64,000 nt of DNA. Source: Rhizobium sp. Leaf306 (GTDB taxonomy: Bacteria > Pseudomonadota > Alphaproteobacteria > Rhizobiales > Rhizobiaceae). The notes under the pieces are model-generated. The model worked only from the letters and a program-made list of their open reading frames with translations. It was not told where the DNA came from and searched no databases. The position numbers were made by a program, and so were the translations under genes. This document shows, piece by piece, positions 36,233-45,593 of the stretch (within the stretch, counting starts at the first letter, position 1; every line of letters starts with the position of its first letter). The stretch is from assembly GCF_001423425.1 (NCBI RefSeq), contig NZ_LMNX01000001.1, positions 1,012,970 to 1,076,969 on the forward strand. Reading direction: 5' to 3'.

Positions 36233-37642
36233 TCAGGCACCCATTAAACTCTCTGCCGGCTCGGCAAACAAGCTGTTCGGGCCGGTACCAATGATTCGTA
36301 CACGGATAATCTCACCGATTTGCGATGTTTTTGCATCAACATTCACAGACTGGAGCCAGGGCGAACGGCCGATCACCTGCCCGGGCATACGTCCCGGCTT
36401 TTCCAGAAGCAGATCGATCGTCTTTCCAACACAGGATGTGGCGAAATCGGCCTGCTGTTTCAAGAGCAAAGCCTGCAATCGTTCGAGACGCTCGGCTTTT
36501 ACCTCTTCAACGACCTGATCGGTGAGATCCGCGCCGGGTGTTCCCGGCCGGGTCGAATATTTGAACGAGAAGGCGGAGGCGTAGTTGACGTCCTCGACGA
36601 TCTTCAACGTGTCTTCGAAATCCTGATCGGTTTCGCCCGGGAAACCGACGATGAAATCTCCCGACAGGGCGATATCGGGACGGGCATTGCGGATGCGGTC
36701 GATCAGCGCCAGATATTCGGCGCCCGTATGGCGACGGTTCATGGCCTTCAGGATGCGGTCGGATCCCGACTGAACAGGCAGATGCAGATAAGGCATCAGG
36801 ATGCGCAGGTCGCGATGCGCCTCGATCAGTCGGTCATCCATGTCGCGCGGATGGCTTGTCGTATAGCGCAGGCGGGCAAGGCCCGGGATTTCAGCAAGAC
36901 GATAGAGAAGGTCGGCGAGACCCCAGTCGTTACCGGTTGGGCCTTCAGCGCTCCAGGCATTGACGTTCTGGCCAAGCAGGGTGATTTCGCGCACGCCGCT
37001 TTCGACCAGCCGGATGGCTTCGTCGACAATCTGGCTGATGGGGCGCGACACTTCCGAACCGCGGGTATAGGGGACAACGCAGAAGGTGCAGAATTTGTCG
37101 CAGCCTTCCTGCACGGTAAGGAAAGCCGTGACGCCGCGGGCGCGGATAAGCTTGCGGTCGGTGGCCGGCAGATGGTCGAACTTGTCCTCGACCGCATATT
37201 CCGTATCGACCACAGGCTTGCCGCCGCGGGCCTTGCGCAGTGCATCCGGCAGTCGGTGATAGGTCTGCGGGCCGATCACCACGTCGACCGATGGCGCGCG
37301 GCGGATGATTTCCTCGCCTTCCGCCTGGGCGACACAGCCGGCAACGCCGATCATCAGTTCGCGGCCTTCGGCAGCACGCGCCTTCTTCATGTCGCGCAGA
37401 CGCCCCAGCGCCGAGTAGACCTTCTCGGCGGCCTTCTCGCGGATATGACAGGTGTTGAGGAGGATCAGATCCGCCTCGCCCATCTCCTCGGTCGCGACAT
37501 AGCCTTCGCTCGCCAACGCGTCGCCCATGCGGGTCGAATCGTAGACGTTCATCTGACAGCCGTAGGTCTTGATGAAGACCTTGCGGGTGTTGGGGATGGT
37601 GACGGGCTCTTCTGCCGGCGAAAGGGTGACGTGTTCGTTCAT
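36233..37642 (-). CDS. miaB: tRNA-2-methylthio-N6-dimethylallyladenosine synthase
   Basis: A 469-residue radical SAM methylthiotransferase. The N-terminal UPF0004 domain has Cys in TYGCQMN, NTCHIRE and VAGCVAQ, which bind one 4Fe-4S cluster. The radical SAM motif [17 protein letters not shown] binds the other. A TRAM domain ends the protein. It adds methylthio to i6A37 of tRNAs reading codons starting with U. It lies in the minus-strand block after olsA (42 bp). Confidence 0.97.
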   Translation of the reverse strand: MNEHVTLSPAEEPVTIPNTRKVFIKTYGCQMNVYDSTRMGDALASEGYVATEEMGEADLILLNTCHIREKAAEKVYSALGRLRDMKKARAAEGRELMIGVAGCVAQAEGEEIIRRAPSVDVVIGPQTYHRLPDALRKARGGKPVVDTEYAVEDKFDHLPATDRKLIRARGVTAFLTVQEGCDKFCTFCVVPYTRGSEVSRPISQIVDEAIRLVESGVREITLLGQNVNAWSAEGPTGNDWGLADLLYRLAEIPGLARLRYTTSHPRDMDDRLIEAHRDLRILMPYLHLPVQSGSDRILKAMNRRHTGAEYLALIDRIRNARPDIALSGDFIVGFPGETDQDFEDTLKIVEDVNYASAFSFKYSTRPGTPGADLTDQVVEEVKAERLERLQALLLKQQADFATSCVGKTIDLLLEKPGRMPGQVIGRSPWLQSVNVDAKTSQIGEIIRVRIIGTGPNSLFAEPAESLMGA

Positions 37643-37684
37643 GGCCGTCTCCTTACTCCAAGAAGGACCGGATTTGAAGCGGTT

Positions 37685-38488
37685 CTAATCGGCGTCGTAC
37701 TCTCTTTGGCGAAGATGCCTGATCAGCATGCGGCGAAGCCGGGCGGTAATGGTCTGGCTGAGATGCTTGCGGTTGTCGCCCGTGCGGAAATCGACCGTCT
37801 CGCCGAATGCCACATCCACGTCGATCGCGCCTTCCTTCAGCACACCCATCAGGTGCGGCATGAGCTCGATATCCCCCGGCCAGGCCGCAAGCGGGCGGTG
37901 GAAACGACCCATCGCCATGCCGTGCACCCGCGTATAGGCGATCGATACAGGCTGGACATACACGACGCCATGGGGCGTGTGCGGCACGGCGGCAGCGGCT
38001 GCCCCGAACAGCGATGACTTTACCTCGAGCAGACGGTTGCCGTCCGATGTCGTGCCTTCCGGGAAGAGCACGACGATCTCGCCCGCCGTCATGCGTGCGG
38101 CAATCTCGTTGATCTGGTCGCCGGTTCGGCGTTTTTCCTCGCGGACGACGAAAATCGTCTTCTGCAATTTCGCGAGCGTGCCGAAGATCGGCCATTTGGC
38201 GACTTCCGACTTGGCGATGAAGACGACATCCGCGATAGCACCAAGCACGAGGATATCCTTCCACGAGACGTGGTTGGAGGCGAGCATCAGGGGGCGCCGA
38301 TGCTGCAGGTGACCGTGGACGTGGATGCGGATGCCGAGCAGGAAGCAGGCGGTGCGGTGCCAGAGGCGCGGAATATAACGGCGCATCTTCAGATCGAAGG
38401 CGAGGCCGATCAGCTGAAACGGCAACAGCACAGCCGTGACCACCAGCAGACAGACGACGATGAACCCGATGCGGATTGAGGTGATCAC
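37685..38488 (-). CDS. olsA: Lyso-ornithine lipid O-acyltransferase (PlsC family)
   Basis: A 267-residue PlsC-like acyltransferase with an N-terminal membrane helix (about 7-32) and the catalytic motif NHVSWKD (His73, Asp78, the HX4D pair). Substrate motif FPEGTTSDG follows. The position between fur and miaB corresponds to the gene known as olsA in Sinorhizobium meliloti, where the enzyme adds the second acyl chain to lyso-ornithine lipid, a phosphorus-free membrane lipid. OlsB, the first enzyme, is encoded at 58.1 kb. A general 1-acylglycerol-3-phosphate acyltransferase is the alternative. Confidence 0.85.
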   Translation of the reverse strand: MITSIRIGFIVVCLLVVTAVLLPFQLIGLAFDLKMRRYIPRLWHRTACFLLGIRIHVHGHLQHRRPLMLASNHVSWKDILVLGAIADVVFIAKSEVAKWPIFGTLAKLQKTIFVVREEKRRTGDQINEIAARMTAGEIVVLFPEGTTSDGNRLLEVKSSLFGAAAAAVPHTPHGVVYVQPVSIAYTRVHGMAMGRFHRPLAAWPGDIELMPHLMGVLKEGAIDVDVAFGETVDFRTGDNRKHLSQTITARLRRMLIRHLRQREYDAD

Positions 38489-38527
38489 TGTCGATCCTTG
38501 GCTGTCGTCACGCCGTTCGTGTTCAGG

Positions 38528-38953
38528 CTATTCGTCTTTGTCGAGCGGGATGCCGTAGAGTTCCAGCCTGTGTCCGACCAGCCGGAAGCCGAGTTCGCGG
38601 GCAATGCGCTCCTGCAGCGCTTCGATCTCCGCAGATTGGAATTCGATCACCGTGCCGGCATTGAGATCGATCATGTGATCGTGATGTTCTTCCGGCACCG
38701 TCTCGTAGCGAGAGCGACCGTCACGGAAATCGTGGCGCTCGATAATGCCCTCGTCCTCGAACAGTTTCACGGTGCGATAGACGGTCGAGATCGAGATCCG
38801 TGGATCGACCTTGGAGGAGCGACGATACAGTTCCTCGACATCCGGATGGTCGTCGGAGTCCTGCAGGATACGCGCGATCACCCGGCGCTGATCCGTCATG
38901 CGCATGCCCTTCTCGGCACACAGTTCCTCCAGATTTTTGGAAAGATCCGTCAT
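38528..38953 (-). CDS. fur: Fur-family regulator (Fur/Mur)
   Basis: A 141-residue regulator started at MTDLSKNLEELC, with the winged helix (RMTDQRRVIARIL, ISISTVYRTVKLFE) and the metal motif EEHHDHMIDLNAG. It lacks the CxxC pairs of enterobacterial Fur that hold structural zinc; the only Cys is in EELCAEKG. In rhizobia this orthologue acts chiefly as the manganese-responsive regulator Mur, repressing Mn uptake, while RirA and Irr handle iron. It is in the conserved rimI-fur-olsA-miaB order, 38 and 39 bp from its neighbours. Confidence 0.93.
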   Translation of the reverse strand: MTDLSKNLEELCAEKGMRMTDQRRVIARILQDSDDHPDVEELYRRSSKVDPRISISTVYRTVKLFEDEGIIERHDFRDGRSRYETVPEEHHDHMIDLNAGTVIEFQSAEIEALQERIARELGFRLVGHRLELYGIPLDKDE

Positions 38954-38991
38954 GACGTTTTGGCCTTCAAATGCTCTCGTTTCATCACGAA

Positions 38992-39486
38992 CTAACGAAG
39001 AACGCGGCTCATGACAAGCGCCGAGGACCGTCGTCCATCGGCACCGGTATAGTAGGCCGGGCGTTCGCCGACCTTTTTGAAACCCAGCCTGCCATAGAGC
39101 GTCACAGCGGCCTTGTTTTCGGCCTCGACCTCGAGGAACATTGTTTCGGCGCCGCGCGATGTCGCTTCGCGCAAGCCGGCCTGCATCAGCCTCCATCCGA
39201 GCCCAAGACGGCCAAACTTTTCGGGGACGGCGATCGTGAGAATTTCCGCCTCACCGGCTGCTTCGCGCACCAGCACGAAGCCCCCGAAGGGTTTTGAAAA
39301 GAACGCGTTGGTCTGGCGTGCGACGAAGCCGAACACGCCTTTCTGAAGAAGAAGATTCTGGAATTCGCCATCGTTCCAGCGGCGCGGAAAGCGCGCACCA
39401 TGAAGCTCGGAGACTTCCACGCAGTCGGAACTCTCCATCGGGACGACTTCGAAAAATGGTTTCCAGCTGAGATAATCGTCAAACAT
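38992..39486 (-). CDS. rimI: Ribosomal-protein-alanine N-acetyltransferase
   Basis: A 164-residue GNAT protein with the acetyl-CoA loop RLGLGWRLMQAGL and MFLEVEAENKAAVTLYGRLGFKKVGERPAYY, the typical RimI C-terminal pattern. RimI acetylates the N-terminal Ala of ribosomal protein S18. It follows tsaB by 39 bp, a very common pair. The N-terminus is somewhat long (MFDDYLSWKPFFEVVPME). Confidence 0.9.
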   Translation of the reverse strand: MFDDYLSWKPFFEVVPMESSDCVEVSELHGARFPRRWNDGEFQNLLLQKGVFGFVARQTNAFFSKPFGGFVLVREAAGEAEILTIAVPEKFGRLGLGWRLMQAGLREATSRGAETMFLEVEAENKAAVTLYGRLGFKKVGERPAYYTGADGRRSSALVMSRVLR

Positions 39487-39525
39487 CGGGCATTCGGTCG
39501 CGTGAAAGAATTGAACGACGCGGAG

Positions 39526-40179
39526 TTACGAGATCTGCCGCGCCAACGCAAAGCCTGTCTGCGGTTTTGCATCCGGTCCACGAAGATAAAGCGGTTTCGG
39601 CTTTTGCGAACCTTTCGGCTTTGAAGCCGCAAGCCTTGCAATGACGGCGATATCGAAATGGTCAGGCAGGACCGGCGCCTCGTGCAGGCGCCATGACCCG
39701 GCTACGTCGGCCGACAGCTGGGCAATGAGTGCTGCGGCATCGTCCGGAGACAGTGCCGTGGGTTCGCTGAGCGGGGAGCCTTCGGCTGAAAAGGCCTGGG
39801 CATAGACCTCGTCCCGCTTGGCATCCATGACTGCCACGACGGGGCGTCCGGGATGCTTTGCAAGATGTGCGGCGGCCAGCGTTTCGAGCGTGGTGACGCC
39901 GACGCATTCCACATTGAGCGCCAGTGCCAGACCGCGGGCGGCCGCAACGCCAACTCGAATACCGGTAAACGAGCCCGGGCCGATGCCGACGGCGATACGC
40001 TGCACGGATGGAAGTTGAAGGCCAGCTTCATCAAGCGCCTCGTCGACGATCGCCATCAGCCGCTCTGCATGACCCTTGCCGATCGTCTCAGTGACGGACG
40101 AAAGAAGTCTGCCGGACGCGCCATCATAGAGCGCGGCGGAACAATCAACCCCGGCAGTATCGATGGCCAGAACGAGCAT
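39526..40179 (-). CDS. tsaB: tRNA threonylcarbamoyladenosine synthesis protein TsaB
   Basis: A 217-residue ASKHA-fold protein with MLVLAIDTAGVDCSAAL, the typical start, and GIGPGSFTGIRVGVAAARGLAL, the TsaB signature. It scaffolds TsaD and TsaE in making t6A37 of tRNAs for ANN codons. It is 21 bp after the NifU-like gene and upstream of rimI. Confidence 0.96.
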   Translation of the reverse strand: MLVLAIDTAGVDCSAALYDGASGRLLSSVTETIGKGHAERLMAIVDEALDEAGLQLPSVQRIAVGIGPGSFTGIRVGVAAARGLALALNVECVGVTTLETLAAAHLAKHPGRPVVAVMDAKRDEVYAQAFSAEGSPLSEPTALSPDDAAALIAQLSADVAGSWRLHEAPVLPDHFDIAVIARLAASKPKGSQKPKPLYLRGPDAKPQTGFALARQIS

Positions 40180-40200
40180 GTGCGGAACTGTTTTTCGAAA

Positions 40201-40767
40201 TCAGATGGCTTCGACGGCCTGCACTTCAGGCACGAAGTGCTTGAGCAGGTTCTGAACGCCATGCTTCAGGGTCGCGGTCGAGGACGGGCAACCGGCGCAG
40301 GCGCCCTTCATGTTGAGATAGACCGTGCCATCGCGGAAACCCTTGAAGGTGATGTCGCCGCCATCCTGGGCAACGGCCGGCCGAACGCGGGTTTCCAGCA
40401 GTTCCTTGATGGTCGCGACGAGGGTTTCGTCGTCGGCTTCGTAGAACTCGCCGTCCTCATCGGAATCTTCGGCAAGCGCAGAAGTACCGCCCATGACCGG
40501 CTGGCCGGACATGAAATGCTCCATGATCGAGCCGAGGATAGCCGGCTTCAGATGCTGCCATTCGGCGCTATCCTTGGAGACGGTGATGAAGTCGTAGCCG
40601 AAATAGACGCCGGTGACGCCGTCGATGCCGAACAGTCTGGCGGCCAGCGGAGACGCATCGGCCTCGCTCGCATTGCGGAAATCGGCCGTGCCCTTTTCCA
40701 TGACGATCTTGCCGGGCAGGAACTTCAGGGTTGCCGGATTGGGTGTGGCTTCCGTCTGAATGAACAT
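40201..40767 (-). CDS. NifU-like Fe-S scaffold (Nfu)
   Basis: A 188-residue protein with an N-terminal Nfu domain (MFIQTEATPNPATLKFLPG) and a C-terminal NifU domain with the cluster-binding motif GACAGCPSST (CxxC). It carries and delivers 4Fe-4S clusters to apo-proteins, likely including MiaB encoded nearby. An acidic linker (SALAEDSDEDGEFYEADDE) joins the domains. Not the nitrogen-fixation-specific NifU, which has extra domains. Confidence 0.94.
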   Translation of the reverse strand: MFIQTEATPNPATLKFLPGKIVMEKGTADFRNASEADASPLAARLFGIDGVTGVYFGYDFITVSKDSAEWQHLKPAILGSIMEHFMSGQPVMGGTSALAEDSDEDGEFYEADDETLVATIKELLETRVRPAVAQDGGDITFKGFRDGTVYLNMKGACAGCPSSTATLKHGVQNLLKHFVPEVQAVEAI

Positions 40768-40890
40768 GATTTGTCTCCTTGACCCGTGCGCGCCAGCGGG
40801 CGCCGCAAACTTAGAACTCTTCCAAAGAAGATAGTCGCGATCAGCTTTTGGTTCAAGTGCGCCTTTCTGCCAATCCGGTCAAGAGAGAGG

Positions 40891-41382
40891 TCAGGCGAGC
40901 GCGTCGATTTCCTCGTCGGTCAGCGTATCCGGCAGAACGGTGACGGGAATGGGGAATGCAGCACCCCTGCCCGCGACGGCCGAGACCAGCGGGCCCGGCC
41001 CTTCCTTGGTCGAGCCGGCCGCCAGAACCAGGACGGCGATATCGCGGTCTTCTTCCACCAGCATGTTGATCTGCTCGGGCGCGCTTCCCTCGCGGATGAC
41101 GATTTCCGGATCGATCCCGATCGTTTCGCGCACCCTCTGGGCGGCTTTCGCCATGATCGATTCCGCTTCTTCCATGGCTTCGGCGCGCATGATCTGCTCG
41201 ACGCCGATCCATTGCTGGAAATCCCCATCGGGGATGACGAAAAGCAGCACCAGGCCGCCATTGGAATTCTTCGCGCGGCGGCCGGCATAGTGCACGGCAA
41301 GCTCGCATTCGGGGGTGCCATCGATGACCGCTATGAACTTGCGCCGATGTCCCTCAAGCCTGGAAAGCCGTTTCGAAACCAT
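40891..41382 (-). CDS. Universal stress protein family
   Basis: A 163-residue UspA-fold protein: KFIAVIDGTPECELAVHYAGRRA at the start and AVLVLAAGSTKEGPGPLVSAVAG near the end. The loop after the last strand is LAAGSTKEGPGP, which does not match the full ATP-binding pattern GxxGxxxG(S/T) well, so ATP binding is uncertain. It follows trpS (116 bp) with a terminator between, and precedes the Nfu gene. Linked to trpS and nfu in many rhizobia. Confidence 0.9.
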   Translation of the reverse strand: MVSKRLSRLEGHRRKFIAVIDGTPECELAVHYAGRRAKNSNGGLVLLFVIPDGDFQQWIGVEQIMRAEAMEEAESIMAKAAQRVRETIGIDPEIVIREGSAPEQINMLVEEDRDIAVLVLAAGSTKEGPGPLVSAVAGRGAAFPIPVTVLPDTLTDEEIDALA

Positions 41383-41440
41383 GCCGCCCCCTCAATTCCC
41401 GTCGGACGTTGTCGTTGTGGCGAAATTATACGAACCCGCG

Positions 41441-41473
41441 AAAATGAAAACCCGCCACGCGACCGTGACGGGT
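41441..41473 (-). terminator. Terminator after trpS
   Basis: Stem ACCCG-CACG / CGTG-CGGGT (one mismatch, CGAC loop) followed on the minus strand by TTTTCATTTT. It lies 26 bp after the trpS stop and separates trpS from the usp gene. Confidence 0.82.
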
Positions 41474-41498
41474 GCAAGATTTTCAGGCGCTCTCCCGC

Positions 41499-42563
41499 TC
41501 AGCGCAGGAAACCGACGATATCGAACACTTCACCCATGACCTTTTCGGCTCGGGCGCGGGCACGCTCGCCCCCATCACGCAAGATAGCGTCGATATGGGT
41601 CGTGTCGTCCAGCAGGCGGCGCATCTCGAGCGAAATCGGCGCCAGAACTTGAACGGCGAGGTCGGCAAGCGCCGGTTTGAACACCGAGAACTGCTGGCCG
41701 CCGAATTCGGCAAGCACATCCGCCTTGGTGCGATCGGCGAGTGCCGCGTAGATGCCCACGAGATTGGCTGCTTCCGGACGCCCTTCGAGGCCTTCGAGTT
41801 CGCTCGGCAGGCCTTCCGGATCGGTCTTCGCCTTGCGGATTTTCTTCAGGATCTCATCGGCATCGTCCATCAGGTTGATGCGCGACAGATCTGACGGATC
41901 GGATTTCGACATCTTCTTGGTGCCGTCGCGCAAGCTCATGACGCGCGGGGCCGGACCATCGATCAGCGGCTCGACGAGCGGGAAATAGCCGTGGATCGGC
42001 TCTTCGCCGACGACCATGTCGACGCCGGTGCCGGTCGCACGGATCTTGTCCTGGAAATCGATGTTGAATTTCTGGGCGATATCGCGGGCAAGCTCCAGGT
42101 GCTGCTTCTGGTCATCGCCGACAGGCACATGGGTGGCGCGGTAGACGAGAATGTCGGCGGCCATCAGGCTCGGATAGGCGAGCAGTCCGAGCGAGGCGTT
42201 CTCGCGGTCCTTGCCGGCCTTGTCCTTGAACTGGGTCATCCGGTTCATCCAGCCGATGCGGGCGACGCAGTTGAAGATCCAGGCAAGTTCGGCATGCTGC
42301 GGCACGGCGGACTGGTTGAAGACGATATGCTTCTTCGGGTCGATGCCGGAGGCGATGAACGCTGCCGCGATGGAGCGGATCTGGCCGCGCAGATCGTCAT
42401 GCACGAGCTGGGCCGTGATCGCGTGCAGATCGACGACGCAGTAGATGCAGTCGTTGTTTTCCTGCAGGGCGACGAACTTGCGGATAGCGCCGAGATAATT
42501 GCCGAGATGGAGATTGCCGGTGGGCTGGACACCGGAAAAGACGAGCGGCTTGAAGCTGTTCAT
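41499..42563 (-). CDS. trpS: Tryptophanyl-tRNA synthetase
   Basis: A 354-residue class I synthetase with the HIGH-type motif [13 protein letters not shown] and the KMSKS motif KKMSKSDPS, plus DLHAIT and [16 protein letters not shown] of TrpRS. It charges tRNA-Trp. It lies downstream of murJ in many rhizobia; here a VOC gene and an M15 peptidase gene lie in between. Confidence 0.98.
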   Translation of the reverse strand: MNSFKPLVFSGVQPTGNLHLGNYLGAIRKFVALQENNDCIYCVVDLHAITAQLVHDDLRGQIRSIAAAFIASGIDPKKHIVFNQSAVPQHAELAWIFNCVARIGWMNRMTQFKDKAGKDRENASLGLLAYPSLMAADILVYRATHVPVGDDQKQHLELARDIAQKFNIDFQDKIRATGTGVDMVVGEEPIHGYFPLVEPLIDGPAPRVMSLRDGTKKMSKSDPSDLSRINLMDDADEILKKIRKAKTDPEGLPSELEGLEGRPEAANLVGIYAALADRTKADVLAEFGGQQFSVFKPALADLAVQVLAPISLEMRRLLDDTTHIDAILRDGGERARARAEKVMGEVFDIVGFLR

Positions 42564-42701
42564 TCTAGATCCTCGATAGGCTGATGGAAGGCCTCAGGCC
42601 GTTGGACTTGCGCAACCTGACAAGTGTGCGTGCTTGCCGCTGCTGCGCCCCGCGGGCCATGTAGCTGATGGCCGGGCTTATGCACGCCCCGCCACGAGGG
42701 A

Positions 42702-43109
42702 TCAAGAGGCTGCATCATTCGCGTGCTGAATGAGATCCCAAAGGTTGCTGTAGCAATCGGCAAACACTGCGACCGTGCCATAGGGTTCGTGGCGCGGTTC
42801 TTCGATGAAGCGGACGCCTTTGGCTGACAACCGGGCGTGATCACCGGCAAAATCGTCGGTTTTCAGGAAAAAACTTACCCTGCCTGCCGTCTGGTTGCCG
42901 ATCGCCGCCGTTTCGGCGACGCCGTCGGCGCGTGCCAGCAGGAGCGCGGCCCCATCTCCGCCCGGCGGGCGCACTACCACCCAGCGCTTGGTCGCCTCCA
43001 AAGGGGTATCGGCGACAAGCTCAAAGCCCATGATTCCACAGTAAAAATCGAGCGCCCGATCGTAGTCGTCAACGACCAGCGTGACCAGAAATAGGGAACG
43101 GATCGACAT
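42702..43109 (-). CDS. VOC family (glyoxalase/dioxygenase fold) protein
   Basis: A 135-residue protein of the vicinal-oxygen-chelate fold, with paired beta-alpha-beta-beta units: FLVTLVVDDYDRALDFYCGIMGFELV and RVSFFLKTDDFAGDHARLSAKGVRFIEEPRHEPYGTVAVFADCYSNLWDLIQ. Putative metal ligands are less clear than in glyoxalase I. It could be a lactoylglutathione-lyase-like or antibiotic-binding protein. No specific substrate can be named. Confidence 0.87.
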   Translation of the reverse strand: MSIRSLFLVTLVVDDYDRALDFYCGIMGFELVADTPLEATKRWVVVRPPGGDGAALLLARADGVAETAAIGNQTAGRVSFFLKTDDFAGDHARLSAKGVRFIEEPRHEPYGTVAVFADCYSNLWDLIQHANDAAS

Positions 43110-43268
43110 CGAAACACACCTTGTTTTGTCGTGGCGGGTACAGGTCTTCGACGCTTACTGCCCGCCATGTCAAGGAACTCGAAGCAACCATAAGGTTAAC
43201 GCAGTTTAACCCCTGAGGCAGACAAATCCCACTTTGGGGCAAATTCCTCCATACTGAGGTCACTTTTC

Positions 43269-43321
43269 GGAAAGAAATACTCCCCCACCAAGTCGACCCC
43301 AGTCGGTCGTGAGTATTTTCC
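43269..43321 (+). promoter_or_regulatory. Possible 5'-leader hairpin of the M15 peptidase gene
   Basis: GGAAA-ATACTC (with a GAA bulge) at 43269-43282 can pair with GAGTATTTTCC at 43311-43321, enclosing about 28 nt that include a further AGTCGAC...AGTCGG repeat. The arm ends 13 bp before the ATG at 43335, so it could influence translation. Confidence 0.35.
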
Positions 43322-43334
43322 GAGGTTTACCCGT

Positions 43335-43826
43335 ATGCGCATCTTTTACCGCGTCGCGCTGTCCTGCTTCATGACGCTCTGCCTAACGCTGTCCGCGACC
43401 GCACAAGCCGCCGAAAAAGGCGAGAAACGCCGCAGCAGTTCTTTCAAACACGACTACTCTGCTTACTATACTGTCCAGCGCGTCAGCGTTCGGACCAACT
43501 GCTTTCCCGAGAAGCTGGGTGCCATCCTTGCCCATATCGCCAAGGAAACCGGCAAGAAGCCGATGGTGACCTCCGGCCACCGTCCGCGCTCTGGCACATC
43601 ACAGCACAGCCATTGCTATGCCGCCGACATTCGCGTTCCCGGCGTTGCCGAAAAGAGGGTGCTTGCGGCAGCAGCGAGCGCCCCGGGCATCGGCGGCATC
43701 GGCCGTTACTGCAACGGCATCGTGCATGTGGATGTCGGCCCGCGACGCGCCTGGGCGCATTGCGGCAAAGGTGGAAAAGGTGGCAAGGGCAGCCTTGCAA
43801 GCCTGAAGCGCCGCGGAAAGTCCTGA
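43335..43826 (+). CDS. Secreted M15-type D,D-carboxypeptidase-like protein
   Basis: A 163-residue protein with a signal peptide (MRIFYRVALSCFMTLCLTLSATAQA). The peptidase M15 metal motif appears as SQHSHCYAAD (His91, Asp98) and IVHVDVG (His131), preceded by VTSGHRPRSGTS. Such enzymes cut D-Ala linkages in peptidoglycan or are related non-penicillin-binding carboxypeptidases. A Lys/Gly tail (GKGGKGGKG) ends it. It is the only plus-strand gene in this stretch, 2 bp from the end of the convergent murJ, which also serves peptidoglycan synthesis. Confidence 0.88.
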   Translation: MRIFYRVALSCFMTLCLTLSATAQAAEKGEKRRSSSFKHDYSAYYTVQRVSVRTNCFPEKLGAILAHIAKETGKKPMVTSGHRPRSGTSQHSHCYAADIRVPGVAEKRVLAAAASAPGIGGIGRYCNGIVHVDVGPRRAWAHCGKGGKGGKGSLASLKRRGKS

Positions 43827-43828
43827 GA

Positions 43829-45421
43829 TCAGGACTCCGCCGGTGGTGGGACAGCAGACTTAGGCTTCCGCTTGATGTTTCGCCTGATCATGCCGAGATC
43901 GGCACCGCCGATCGCAAACGCGCAGGCGAAATAGACGACCATTGCAATGCCCAGAAGGCAGGCCAGAGCCAGCACCTGGGTCAACAGATGCGAGCCCGGT
44001 TGCAGCCATGGGCTGGCATAGGGAAGCGCATAAAACAGCGCCGCCGCCATGACCCCTGTCGCGACCAGCAAAAGGGCGGTACGCCGGGCAAGCGCCCATT
44101 CCCAGACGAGATCACCCCGCCAGACCAACGTCGAGAATAGCAGGATCGTGTTGATCCATCCCGCCGCGGCTTCCGCCGTCGCGATGCCGCGTTCGGCGAT
44201 CATCGGAAACAGCGTGATGGCGAGGCCGGAATTGATGACGACCGACACCATGGTAAAGCGCATCGGCGTCTTTGTATCCTCGCGGGCATAAAAGCCCGGC
44301 TGCAGCGCCTTGATCAGCACGAAACCCGGAAGACCGATGCCGTAGATCGCAAGGATCGACGCGACGACGGCGGTGTTTTCGGCCGAGAACGCACCGCGCT
44401 CGTAAAGCACGCGGATGATCGCATCCGACAGGATCCAGAGACCGGCAGCGGCAGGAAGCGTCAGGAACAGCACGAATTCGATCGAGCGGTTCTGGATATT
44501 GCCGGCTTCCTTGACGTGGCCGCCCTTCAGCGCCCGTGACAATTCGGGCAGGAGCACGACACCGACGGCAACGCCGACGACACCGAGCGGCAGCTGGTAG
44601 ATGCGGTCGGCATATTGCAGGGCAGCGATCGCACCTTCCTTGCCCGACGCAATCGCCTGGCCGATGATCTGGTTGATCTGGGTAATGCCGCCGGTGATCG
44701 CGGCCGGAACCGCAAGCCAGAGCAGGCGCTTGACGTTGGGTGTCATCTTCGGCCGGCGAAAGCCGATATTGATGCCCGCGTGGCGCACGCCCACGTAGAC
44801 GACGCCAAGCTGCAACACGCCCGCAACCAGCACGCTCCACGACAGATACCAGGCGATTTCGCGCGGATCGGCGCCAACCCAGAGGCCGTAGAGAAGCGCT
44901 GCGATCATCACCACGTTCAAGAACACCGGCGCGATGGCGGCGGCAAAGAAATGATGCAGCGAGTTGAGCATGCCGCTCATCATCGCCGTCAGCGACATGC
45001 ACATGAGATAAGGGAACATGACGACAGCCATGCGCACCGTCAGCGCCGTCTTTTCCGCGTCATCGGCAAAGCCCGGGGCAATGACCCACCGCACCAGCCA
45101 GGGCATGGCCAGCTGCATTGCGATGGTGATGATCAGCAGCGCAGAAAACAGGACGCCGAAGACCTCTTCGGAAAACCGCTTGGCACCATCGACGCCGTTC
45201 GCCTCGATTTCCTTGGAAAACAGTGGAACGAAAGCGGCGTTGAAGGCGCCTTCGGCAAACAGACGGCGAAACAGGTTGGGAAACCGGAAGGCGGCGTAAA
45301 ACACGTCTGCCATCGGCCCCGTGCCAAGGGCCGCCGCCATGAAGGTTTCACGGGCGAAACCGAAAATGCGGCTGCCGAGCGTTGCGCCGCCGACGGTTGC
45401 GAATTTTCTGGCGAGGCTCAT
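43829..45421 (-). CDS. murJ: Lipid II flippase MurJ
   Basis: A 530-residue protein with about 14 membrane helices, starting MSLARKFATVGGATLGSRIFGFARE, the MviN/MurJ signature. It has LFAEGAFNAAFVPLFS and YALQ-type ALQYADRIYQLPLGVVGVAVG, including conserved charged residues in the central cavity. It moves lipid-linked peptidoglycan precursors across the inner membrane. It lies downstream of glnD (172 bp), a common order in alphaproteobacteria. Confidence 0.97.
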   Translation of the reverse strand: MSLARKFATVGGATLGSRIFGFARETFMAAALGTGPMADVFYAAFRFPNLFRRLFAEGAFNAAFVPLFSKEIEANGVDGAKRFSEEVFGVLFSALLIITIAMQLAMPWLVRWVIAPGFADDAEKTALTVRMAVVMFPYLMCMSLTAMMSGMLNSLHHFFAAAIAPVFLNVVMIAALLYGLWVGADPREIAWYLSWSVLVAGVLQLGVVYVGVRHAGINIGFRRPKMTPNVKRLLWLAVPAAITGGITQINQIIGQAIASGKEGAIAALQYADRIYQLPLGVVGVAVGVVLLPELSRALKGGHVKEAGNIQNRSIEFVLFLTLPAAAGLWILSDAIIRVLYERGAFSAENTAVVASILAIYGIGLPGFVLIKALQPGFYAREDTKTPMRFTMVSVVINSGLAITLFPMIAERGIATAEAAAGWINTILLFSTLVWRGDLVWEWALARRTALLLVATGVMAAALFYALPYASPWLQPGSHLLTQVLALACLLGIAMVVYFACAFAIGGADLGMIRRNIKRKPKSAVPPPAES

Positions 45422-45593
45422 CGGGCTTGGCTCATCGTCTTGCGCTCATGCTTGGGGAAGCTGGGATTGTTCATGTTCTACCTGTGCATTGGCGTGCGTC
45501 ATCCGTCCGGCGCCCTGCCCCACTGTTTCTGTGGCGCAAAAGAGCGGACCGAACGAAGCACCCGTTCAGCAGGGATAGCACCGGTGTCGTGTT

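Noticed and set aside
36320-38017. Plus-strand open frame of 565 codons opposite miaB and olsA
   Set aside because: It is the antisense shadow of two well-supported genes; composition is Arg/Gly/Asp-rich without recognisable domains.
43069-43263. 64-codon minus-strand frame between the VOC and M15 genes
   Set aside because: No ribosome site or family similarity, and its 3' part overlaps the VOC gene start; more likely leader sequence.
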